64,000 nt of DNA, taken from Lachnospiraceae bacterium AC2031 (GTDB lineage: Bacteria; Bacillota; Clostridia; Lachnospirales; Lachnospiraceae). Numbering within the stretch: the first letter of the stretch is position 1; every line of letters begins with the position of its first letter. The DNA lies in contig JIAB01000001.1 in the NCBI GenBank assembly GCA_000687975.1, positions 1,852,501 through 1,916,500 of the forward strand. The letters run 5' to 3'. Positions 54,627 to 61,951 of this stretch are shown here, in pieces. The notes under the pieces are model-generated. The model was not told the origin of the DNA and made no database searches. It was given only the letters and a program-made list of their open reading frames with translations. Made by a program: the position numbers and the translations under genes.

Positions 54627-55457
54627 ATGAGATTCGGTACTTCTTCGCCCCTTGCGCATGAATCGGCAAGGGATTGGGCTGAGCAGCAGGTTGCTCTTGG
54701 CTGTAAGACAGTTGTATTTCCAGTGAAGAGCGATGCGCCTATTGGAAAGATAGATAGTTATAAGAATGCTGCGGCGGAGTATGGACTGACTATCGCTGAG
54801 GTTGGAATCTGGAGAAATGCCCTCGCACTGGATAAGGAAGAACGTAAGGCAAATATGGACTACTGTGTTGAGCAGCTTCGCCTGGCGGATTACCTGGGTG
54901 CGCGTTGTGCAGTAAACGTGGCAGGTGCATTTGGCCCGAGATGGGACGGCCATTATAAGGCTAACTTCTCGAAAGAAGCAAGAGTTGAGACGGTAAAGAT
55001 GGTTCGTGAGATCATCGACCGTGCGGATGTGAAGAATACCTACTTTACTTTAGAGCCTATGCCTTGGATGATTCCAACTGGACCTCAGGATTATCTGCAG
55101 CTTCTGGAGGAAGTTGACAGGGACCGGTTCATGGTTCATATGGACATAATCAACATGACAAATTCGGCAGAGAGATACTTTAACGCTGAGGAGTTTATTG
55201 ATGAATGCGCGGAGCTTCTTGGTAACAGGATCAGAAGCTGTCACATCAAGGATGTGCATCTAAAGGAAGATTATACCTTCCAGCTTAGGGAGTGTGCTCC
55301 AGGCTGCGGCGAATATCCACTGGGATATTATATGAAGAAAATGAACGAGATAGATAGTGAGATGCCTATAATCGTGGAGCATCTTGATACAGATGAGGAA
55401 TATAAGAAATATCTGAAGGTGGTTCAAAGGGTTGCAAAATCCATGAACCTGCAGTAA
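54627..55457 (+). CDS. Sugar phosphate isomerase/epimerase (TIM barrel)
   Basis: The 276-residue AP-endonuclease-2/xylose-isomerase-like TIM barrel resembles sugar epimerases and isomerases. Likely metal ligands are in TLEPMPW, MVHMDIINM, RSCHIKDVHL and PIIVEHLD, in the order usual for the family. AAGAAGGT favours ATG 54627 over an upstream GTG. The FMN oxidoreductase gene follows after 34 bases, so the pair probably handles one carbohydrate-derived substrate. Confidence 0.88.
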   Translation: MRFGTSSPLAHESARDWAEQQVALGCKTVVFPVKSDAPIGKIDSYKNAAAEYGLTIAEVGIWRNALALDKEERKANMDYCVEQLRLADYLGARCAVNVAGAFGPRWDGHYKANFSKEARVETVKMVREIIDRADVKNTYFTLEPMPWMIPTGPQDYLQLLEEVDRDRFMVHMDIINMTNSAERYFNAEEFIDECAELLGNRIRSCHIKDVHLKEDYTFQLRECAPGCGEYPLGYYMKKMNEIDSEMPIIVEHLDTDEEYKKYLKVVQRVAKSMNLQ

Positions 55458-55491
55458 AAGCTTGATTACTAGATAAAAGAGGAGAACAGAC

Positions 55492-56388
55492 ATGGGATAC
55501 ACCAGAGAATCAGATGCAAATGATATTACAGCCCGCTATATGGACAGCATCCTTATTAAGGAGAGACTGATAGATTCAGTAGTAGCAGAAACTTCTATAG
55601 ATTTCCTTGGGGACAGCTTTGATATGCCGGTAATGACACCAGCTTTCTCACACCTTGGATGCTTTAATGGACGTGAGAAGACTGGGCTTGAAGAGTACAG
55701 CATTGCTGCAAAGGAGCTGAACATTCTGAACTTTGTTGGAATGATGGAGAATGACAGCTATGACAAGATAGCAGCTACTGGGGCAAAGACTGTTCGTATC
55801 GTAAAGCCTTATGCAGATAACGGCAAGGTGAGAGATCAGATGCAGTATGCTGAAGAAAAGGGCGCTTTTGGAATCGGAATGGATATTGATCATATTTTCG
55901 GTGAGGAAGGCGAGGATATAGTTATTGGCGAAAAAATGGCTGTACAGACAACGGATATGCTGAGATCCTATGTGGAGTCAACGAAGCTTCCTTTCTTTAT
56001 AAAGGGTGTTCTTTCTGCTGAGGATGCAGTTAAGGCTGCTAATATTGGAGCAAAGGCAATAATAGTAAGTCATCATCATGGAAGACTTCCTTATGCGGTT
56101 CCACCTATGATGGTTCTGCCAGAGATAAAGGAAGCTCTCTATGGACGCGATATAAAGATAATAGTAGATTGTGGAATCGCCAGTGGAGCGGATGTGTATA
56201 AGGCGCTGGCTCTTGGAGCAGATGCTGCTGCTGTGGGAAGATCCATGCTTCCATCTCTTGAGGCTGATGGAGTAGAAGGAGTGAAGAACTTCGTGAAGGG
56301 AGTTCAGAAGGAGCTTCGTTTCTGCATGAGCTGCACAGGTTTTGCGAGGCCGGCGGATATAAATGATTCCTGTCTTTATATGGACTAG
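55492..56388 (+). CDS. FMN-dependent alpha-hydroxy-acid oxidoreductase-like protein
   Basis: The 298-residue TIM barrel belongs to the FMN-dependent dehydrogenase family (lactate or glycolate oxidase-like). Matches are MPVMTPAFSHLG at the start of the barrel, FFIKGVLSAEDAVKAANIGAKAIIV, IIVDCGIASGADVYKALALGADA and VGRS. The active-site SNHGGRQLD of classic members is replaced by SHHHGRLPY, and it is about 50 residues shorter, so the substrate probably differs. AGAGGAG precedes the start. It pairs with the isomerase gene upstream. Confidence 0.85.
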   Translation: MGYTRESDANDITARYMDSILIKERLIDSVVAETSIDFLGDSFDMPVMTPAFSHLGCFNGREKTGLEEYSIAAKELNILNFVGMMENDSYDKIAATGAKTVRIVKPYADNGKVRDQMQYAEEKGAFGIGMDIDHIFGEEGEDIVIGEKMAVQTTDMLRSYVESTKLPFFIKGVLSAEDAVKAANIGAKAIIVSHHHGRLPYAVPPMMVLPEIKEALYGRDIKIIVDCGIASGADVYKALALGADAAAVGRSMLPSLEADGVEGVKNFVKGVQKELRFCMSCTGFARPADINDSCLYMD

Positions 56389-56682
56389 CACGTGCCTAAA
56401 CCATTTTAATATATGACAAAGGATGGCTGAGAAACTGAAGGAGAGCGAAGAGGAGAAGCATCAGGGTACTCTGAAGTATATCCTGGCAGAGGGGAAGAAC
56501 TGTTTTTCAGTACGTATAAAGGCGTCTTATTCATAATTTGTTCATAATTTGTTTACTGCATATTTATTTATTATTTACTGTATATTTAACACTCTACTCA
56601 CAAGTAGTGGTATATTGTATACAAGTTCAACAGAAGAAAAGCAAATCTCTTTTGAAACGTAAATAGTGTAAATAGTGTAAAA
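56389..56682. other. Gap with short direct repeats and a possible gene remnant
   Basis: The stretch contains a 37-codon open frame at 56423-56536 with codon use like a real gene but no ribosome site at proper distance. Next are AT-rich direct repeats (TTCATAATTTG twice, ATTTACTG.ATATTTA twice, TAAATAGTG twice) and a possible promoter TTAACA-N19-TATATT with extended TGG at 56586-56616. Confidence 0.5.
56423..56536 (+). pseudogene. Possible gene remnant (37 codons)
   Basis: A short open frame reads MAEKLKESEEEKHQGTLKYI and continues for 17 codons to a TAA. Amino-acid composition looks protein-like, but the frame is short, lacks spacing for a ribosome site and has no recognised relative. It may be the end of a decayed gene. 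Confidence 0.25.
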
Positions 56683-56719
56683 ACAAAGGACGCAGAGAAA
56701 TCAGCGTCCTTTGTTTTTT
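56683..56719 (+). terminator. Terminator-like hairpin 19 bases before dus
   Basis: The perfect 11-bp stem ACAAAGGACGC / GCGTCCTTTGT is followed by a T run. There is no room for a promoter between it and the dus start, so dus transcripts must pass it; it may act as an attenuator. Confidence 0.8.
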
Positions 56720-56737
56720 GTAAAAAGGAAATTCGAT

Positions 56738-57718
56738 ATGTCGACATTATATCTTGCCCCGCTTGAGGGCATTACTACATACGTATATAGAAATGCATTT
56801 AAGAAGTATTACGGCGGGATTGACAAATACTTTACCCCATTCTTAACTGCCAGCCATCTTAAGGGCAGAGAGAAGAGAGAAGTGCATCCTGACAATAATC
56901 AGGGTATTGAAGTAGTTCCTCAGATACTGACAAATGATAGCTCCCTTTTTGTTACTATATCGAAGCAGCTGGCAGAACTGGGATACCGTGAGGTAAATCT
57001 TAATCTGGGATGCCCTTCAGGTACAGTTGTATCAAAGGGCCGCGGTGCTGGATTCCTGGACAGAGTTACTGAACTAGATAAATTCTTAGATGATATATAT
57101 GATCAGCTTCCAGATATGAAGATTTCAATAAAGACCCGTATTGGTGTGGAATTTGAATCTGAATGGGATGACATCCTTGAGATATATAAGAAGTATCCTA
57201 TAAAGGAACTGATCATTCACCCTCGTCTTAGAAATGATTTTTATGATGGACAGGTTCGACTGGATGCATATGGACATGCAATGAAGTCAGTTATTCCACT
57301 CTGCTATAACGGAGACATTGTGGACATAGAGTCATATCAGAGGATTTCTTCTTATATAGAAGAAAAAGCAAAAGAGTTTTCATATCCAGTAAAGGATATC
57401 TTCATGATCGGAAGAGGTGTGATCGCAAATCCGGAACTGCCGGGAATGCTTAAAAAGATTGATGGGGAGATGACATTTGGCTCCGAAGACAGTACGGGAA
57501 AGATAGATAGGAAGAAACTGAGAGCTTTCCTTGGAGATATTGTGGATAGCTACCTGGTTGAGATGTCCAACGAGAAGCAGGTTGTTATGAAGATGAAGGA
57601 GCTTTGGACCTATCTTGCAAAGGGACTGGAACTGGATGTGCAGGATATCAAGGCGATTCATAAGACCAACCGTCTTGCGGACTACAAGTCAGTGGAGCAG
57701 ATGATCCTGCTTAGATAG
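56738..57718 (+). CDS. tRNA-dihydrouridine synthase
   Basis: The 326-residue FMN enzyme reduces uridines in tRNA D loops. LYLAPLEGITTYVYRNAF starts the barrel. NLGCPSGTVVSKGRGAGFL carries the catalytic Cys, and SIKTRIG, LIIHPRLRNDFYDG and MIGRGVIANPEL are FMN/tRNA-contact motifs. AAAAGGAAA sets the start at 56738. Which uridine it modifies is unclear (DusA/B/C type not resolved). Confidence 0.92.
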   Translation: MSTLYLAPLEGITTYVYRNAFKKYYGGIDKYFTPFLTASHLKGREKREVHPDNNQGIEVVPQILTNDSSLFVTISKQLAELGYREVNLNLGCPSGTVVSKGRGAGFLDRVTELDKFLDDIYDQLPDMKISIKTRIGVEFESEWDDILEIYKKYPIKELIIHPRLRNDFYDGQVRLDAYGHAMKSVIPLCYNGDIVDIESYQRISSYIEEKAKEFSYPVKDIFMIGRGVIANPELPGMLKKIDGEMTFGSEDSTGKIDRKKLRAFLGDIVDSYLVEMSNEKQVVMKMKELWTYLAKGLELDVQDIKAIHKTNRLADYKSVEQMILLR

Positions 57719-57823
57719 TAGCAAAGCAGTACTAAAACTTTTCTGTTATGTAATAGGATTATATGGTATATTTATTACGCTGAAGGGTGCGTAACCCGTA
57801 ATTCAAACATAGGATGCAGAATT

Positions 57824-58858
57824 ATGGCTGTAAAGAAAGAAGAAAATCCAACAGGTGCTTCAAAAGGCACTGTAAAAAAACATATAATGAGCGGCGAGTT
57901 TTCCAAGGTTTATCTTATGTACGGCGCTGAGCAGTATCTTGCCACATTTTACCGTGACCAGATAAAGAATGCGCTGGTTAACGCGGATGATGACCTGAAC
58001 TGCCGTGTTTATGATTCGGACAGCTTTGACCTGAATACCCTTATAAATGATTCGATCACTATGCCATTTTTCGCGGAGCATAGAGTGGTGGTTGTGAACG
58101 GAAGCGGCTACTTTGACGGCTCAGATCCTGAATTTATCGAAAATGTGGGACAGATTCCGGATTCAAATGTGGTCATCTTCTGCGAGCAGAAGGTAAATAA
58201 GGCGAAGAAGGCTTATCTTGCAGCGTCTAAATGTCCTGATGTGACTTGTCTTGAGTTTAAGGGACTGGAAAAGAACGACCTGATCACCTGGCTTGCTACG
58301 ATCTTGGGTGATGGAGGACTTAAGGTAAAGCTTTCTGTTCCGGAAAAGATCCTGGATGCCTGTGGTCCTGGTGCAGATATGTACATGCTGGAGAATGAAG
58401 CGAAAAAGGTTCATGACTACTGCATGGATAAAGGAGTGGTCAGTCCAGAGGATGTGGAGCTTCTTTGTTCAAATGCTATCGAGGACAAGATCTTCGATAT
58501 GTGCCGCGCCATATCCCAGAAGGATTCATCTGTGGCCATCAGTCAATACGAGGACCTTCTGAAGCTGAAGAAAAATGTGGTCACCATCATGATCCGTATC
58601 GAAGCCCAGTATAATCAGCTGCTGGACATAAAGATTCTTCTGGAAGAAGGAAAGAAAGAGTCGGAAATCGCTGATAAAATGAGGCTTTCCAAGTGGGTTG
58701 TATCAAGGCTTGTTTCCCTTGCTAAGTCCTATACAAGGAAGGAACTTATTGCTGCAGTTGATGCATGTCAGGAAGCAATGATGCTGAAAACCAGCGGCGG
58801 ACTTCTTGGAAATTCAGCTGTTGAGAATCTTATAGTAAAGCTTCTGGCAACCAGTTAA
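57824..58858 (+). CDS. holA: DNA polymerase III delta subunit
   Basis: The 344-residue clamp-loader subunit opens the sliding clamp. It begins with a basic segment, then VYLMYGAEQYLATFYRDQIKNAL (the holA start), MPFFAEHRVVVVNGSGYF, and a C-terminal helical collar (MIRIEAQYNQLLDIKILLEEGK, VVSRLVSLAKSYTRKEL). The next gene is rpsT, the usual Firmicute neighbour. Together with holB this window encodes two of the clamp-loader subunits. Confidence 0.93.
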   Translation: MAVKKEENPTGASKGTVKKHIMSGEFSKVYLMYGAEQYLATFYRDQIKNALVNADDDLNCRVYDSDSFDLNTLINDSITMPFFAEHRVVVVNGSGYFDGSDPEFIENVGQIPDSNVVIFCEQKVNKAKKAYLAASKCPDVTCLEFKGLEKNDLITWLATILGDGGLKVKLSVPEKILDACGPGADMYMLENEAKKVHDYCMDKGVVSPEDVELLCSNAIEDKIFDMCRAISQKDSSVAISQYEDLLKLKKNVVTIMIRIEAQYNQLLDIKILLEEGKKESEIADKMRLSKWVVSRLVSLAKSYTRKELIAAVDACQEAMMLKTSGGLLGNSAVENLIVKLLATS

Positions 58859-58894
58859 GTCCCTACAAATGGCTGTATTACTAGAAAAAACCAC

Positions 58895-58923
58895 TTGACG
58901 TGACGTGTAGACTTTGTTATTAT
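58895..58923 (+). promoter_or_regulatory. Promoter of rpsT
   Basis: TTGACG (58895-58900) and TATTAT (58918-58923) have a 17-base spacer. Confidence 0.87.
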
Positions 58924-58929
58924 GACATT

Positions 58930-59111
58930 TGCTGTAGATTAATAGGTCTCTATATGCCCGGTATATCTAACCCATATATCGAACGTGTCTTGGCTAAGTA
59001 GAAATCTGTGAGGTGCTTATCTAAAGAACGGCTGACTTTAGTTGCTGCATTTCAGATACAGTGAGAAATATAGAATAGTTATAATCGATTAAATCCGGAG
59101 GAAATGAAGAC
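58930..59111 (+). promoter_or_regulatory. Long rpsT leader, possible autoregulatory RNA
   Basis: About 180 bases separate the promoter from the S20 start. No reading frame is apparent. Ribosomal protein genes with long leaders are often controlled by their own product; the secondary structure was not computed. Confidence 0.4.
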
Positions 59112-59378
59112 ATGGCAAATATTAAATCTGCAAAGAAGAGAATTCTTACAAGCAAGAAGAGAGAGATGAAGAATAAGAGCGTTAAGAGCAAGGTTAAGAC
59201 ACTTGTAAAGAAGGTTGAGGCTGCTATCGAGGCTAATGATAAGGCTGCAGCTGAGGCAGCTCTTCAGGTTGCTATCTCAGAGATCAGCAAGGCTGCTAAC
59301 AAGGGTATCTACCACAAGAACACAGCTTCACGTAAGATTTCTCGTCTCACAATTGCTGTTAACAAGATTGGTCAGTAA
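59112..59378 (+). CDS. rpsT: Small ribosomal subunit protein bS20
   Basis: The 88-residue Lys-rich helical protein binds 16S rRNA during 30S assembly. MANIKSAKKRILTSKKRE and the ending YHKNTASRKISRLTIAVNKI are typical. CCGGAGG precedes the start. Codon use is strongly biased, as in highly expressed genes. Confidence 0.97.
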   Translation: MANIKSAKKRILTSKKREMKNKSVKSKVKTLVKKVEAAIEANDKAAAEAALQVAISEISKAANKGIYHKNTASRKISRLTIAVNKIGQ

Positions 59379-59401
59379 TATATAGACTAATAAAGATTAT
59401 T

Positions 59402-59436
59402 AATGAGTCGCTTTTTGAAAGTGGCTCATTTTTTTA
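59402..59436 (+). terminator. Terminator of rpsT
   Basis: The stem AATGAGTCGCTTT / AAAGTGGCTCATT (wobbles) is followed by seven T. Confidence 0.85.
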
Positions 59437-59520
59437 TGTTTGCTTATTCTGGAATATTAGGTAAAATAACCTATAGGTTTTAATCCGAATAGATATAAAG
59501 GGTTACAAGAGGAATAGGAA

Positions 59521-60891
59521 ATGGGTAAACAAACTAAGCAGGATGAGATGGCGAAGCGCCGTGAGGCAGTATTACGTCTGCTGTTGGAAAAACCATATAC
59601 ATATGACGAGCTGGCTGAGAAGCTGGAGCAATCAGTTCGAAACATCAAGTATGATATCAAGGCTCTTCAGGAATCAGGATATGAGATTCCTAAGCATAAG
59701 AAGGGCGTTGGTTATATTATTCCTGAGGAGAAGAAGGAAGAATATCTAAAGAGTCTTGAAGGTTCTGAGACTGGTTCTGGTAAGAATAAGGAAAAGAAAA
59801 GGACTGTCTACAAGCATGTTGTCACTGAGGGTATTGAAAAACTGATCGTTCTTCTGACGCTTCAAAAATCAAAAGAGGGGATGACATTTGACGATCTTTT
59901 TGATGAATATATTGCATTTGCAGATGAGTCGTCTATATTCCTGATGACTAAGGAAGAAAAAGCGAGATTCTACAAGAATAAAAAAGAGACCATCAAGACC
60001 AGATGTGAGGAACTGGTGAGTGGTGGATTTGTTGACTATGACAAGAAGCAAAAAATCTATAGTATCCCTAAGAATGCACCTGTTCTTCTGAATATTGATA
60101 TGGATACAGTAGATGAATATCTGTATGCCATAAGGGCATTTGGTGCCACATATGCTCTGGGGAATAAACTGAAGTCAGTTGAAGAAAAACTGGCTATGAT
60201 TTCTGGAGAGACTCAGCGCAGCGAAGATGATAACTACATAATTGTTGGAAGTAAGATCAATAACAATCCTAAGGTTATGGTGTGTCTGCAGATTCTCGAG
60301 GACATTCCATATGATAGATATGCTATAAAGGTACCAGTTAAAGGAAAGCCTGTTACTATAAAGGTCGGACTTGTGGTTTATACTGCCGACAAGGACAAGC
60401 TCTATATCATAGGAAAGTCGGGAAAGGAAAAGTTCAGGATAATTGATACTGAGGATATGGTGTCCGCAGATGAAAAAGGAGCGATGGAATCTGCTATAGA
60501 GGTGCTCAAGGACACGCCAAATGATATCTATCAGTCACCAGAATATATCCGTATATATAATGAGAGCTTCTCTCTTTCTACTGAGGCGCCTCAGCATGTG
60601 GTGGTAGAAGTAAAAGAATTCGGTAATCTAAGACATAAGTTTGAGGTTCTTAAACTCCAGAGAAACAGGTTCGAAATTCGAAGTGAGATGCAGCCAGCTA
60701 AGATATATCAAAAAGATGACGAGACATTTGTTTACGAAGATGATCTTCGAGGAATGTCTGATTTTGCCAAATATCTTCGAAGATTCGGTAGAAGTGTGAA
60801 GGTTCTGGAACCAGAGAGTCTACGCAAGATGATGCTGGATGATGTGGACCGTTTAGAAGAGGTGTATAGAAAAGAGGGGCTGTATGAATAA
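59521..60891 (+). CDS. Divergent HTH-WYL regulator A
   Basis: The 456-residue protein has an N-terminal winged helix-turn-helix (about 10-65, YTYDELAEKLEQSVRNIKYDI) and a charged linker. A middle helical region (about 95-180) is not seen in ordinary WYL regulators. It resembles a second HTH-like segment (GMTFDDLFDEYIAF). A WYL-like domain (about 245-320, LVVYTADKDKLYIIGKSG) has LYI in place of WYL, and a C-terminal WCX-like part ends the protein. GAGGAAT precedes the start. Its end overlaps the next regulator by eight bases. Targets are unknown. Confidence 0.72.
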   Translation: MGKQTKQDEMAKRREAVLRLLLEKPYTYDELAEKLEQSVRNIKYDIKALQESGYEIPKHKKGVGYIIPEEKKEEYLKSLEGSETGSGKNKEKKRTVYKHVVTEGIEKLIVLLTLQKSKEGMTFDDLFDEYIAFADESSIFLMTKEEKARFYKNKKETIKTRCEELVSGGFVDYDKKQKIYSIPKNAPVLLNIDMDTVDEYLYAIRAFGATYALGNKLKSVEEKLAMISGETQRSEDDNYIIVGSKINNNPKVMVCLQILEDIPYDRYAIKVPVKGKPVTIKVGLVVYTADKDKLYIIGKSGKEKFRIIDTEDMVSADEKGAMESAIEVLKDTPNDIYQSPEYIRIYNESFSLSTEAPQHVVVEVKEFGNLRHKFEVLKLQRNRFEIRSEMQPAKIYQKDDETFVYEDDLRGMSDFAKYLRRFGRSVKVLEPESLRKMMLDDVDRLEEVYRKEGLYE

Positions 60892-61927
60892 GCTGATAAG
60901 TAATAATCTGCTGAGACTGCAGCATGAGATGACATTTTTAAAGGATGAAGGCATTACGCCGGAGGGGCTTGCTGCAATTCTCGGAGTAAGTAAAAGTATA
61001 ATTTACGATGATATCATTGCACTCAACAATGAACCGAATTTTCCGCTGTTGATAAACCTGACTCCAGATAAACTTAAGGAATTTAAGAAGCAAAAAAATA
61101 AAAATCTGGATGAAAAAGATTTAAAAATAAAAGATTCAGAATACTTTGATGATAGTAGCGAAGAACTACTAACTGATCCGAAGTTTGCATCTGTTCTAAA
61201 AAGTGGAGCTTATGATGACTGCCTGTTTCGCTATGATACACTAAGTGAGACTGTAGAAGTTATGCTCACTTCAGATGAGGTTGATACACTGAATAGTTTC
61301 CTAAATAAGGAAGATGGTGCAAGGGCATTTTTTGTGAAGAATAGTAACCGTCTTCGTGCTATAGACCAGGTGGATATGGTAAATTATCTGCTGGAGGTAA
61401 TAAAGGATGGAAGCAGTATCGACTTTAGTTATAAAGCTAAATCGAAGATAATAAAGAAGACAATTCGTCCGATCAAGATCATTCATAACACCACGGAAGA
61501 TACTTATTATGTATTCGATCATAAGGGAGTATCCTACAACATGGATAAGATCTTCACTGCCAGCGTTAAGGATTCAAATGTGAAGCAGAACATTGCCCGT
61601 AACATCGATGAGAAACGTTTCGAAAAGATGTGGGGAGTTAACTACTCTGAGAAGGGCGTAAAAGTAAAGCTCAAGATATTCAATGAGGGCAAGGTGATCG
61701 AACGAGTTAAGAACGACCTTGGCTCAAAACTAAATGATAATAACTTCAAGTTCTTCGAAGAAAATGGAACTGAATATGCCATTTTCGAAGATGAAGTGAT
61801 TGGTACAGAAGTTTTTCTCTCATGGGTTTATAGTTACGGTGCCTCTATGGTACTTCTTGAACCAAGGGAACTTGTTGATAAAGTAATAGACTCCATAGAG
61901 CAAAGAAAACTGGAAGCAAAACAATAA
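60884..61927 (+). CDS. Divergent HTH-WYL regulator B
   Basis: The 347-residue relative of regulator A has an N-terminal HTH (about 8-50, GITPEGLAAILGVSKSIIYDDI), a charged Lys/Asp linker, a WYL-like domain (about 165-230, IRPIKIIHNTTEDTYYVFDH) with changed core residues, and a WCX domain (about 255-345, GTEVFLSWVYSYGASMVLLEP). It overlaps regulator A by eight bases and therefore is translationally coupled. The two may act as a heterodimer. Confidence 0.75.
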   Translation: MNKLISNNLLRLQHEMTFLKDEGITPEGLAAILGVSKSIIYDDIIALNNEPNFPLLINLTPDKLKEFKKQKNKNLDEKDLKIKDSEYFDDSSEELLTDPKFASVLKSGAYDDCLFRYDTLSETVEVMLTSDEVDTLNSFLNKEDGARAFFVKNSNRLRAIDQVDMVNYLLEVIKDGSSIDFSYKAKSKIIKKTIRPIKIIHNTTEDTYYVFDHKGVSYNMDKIFTASVKDSNVKQNIARNIDEKRFEKMWGVNYSEKGVKVKLKIFNEGKVIERVKNDLGSKLNDNNFKFFEENGTEYAIFEDEVIGTEVFLSWVYSYGASMVLLEPRELVDKVIDSIEQRKLEAKQ

Positions 61928-61951
61928 GAAAAATAAAGTAGAAGGAAAAGT

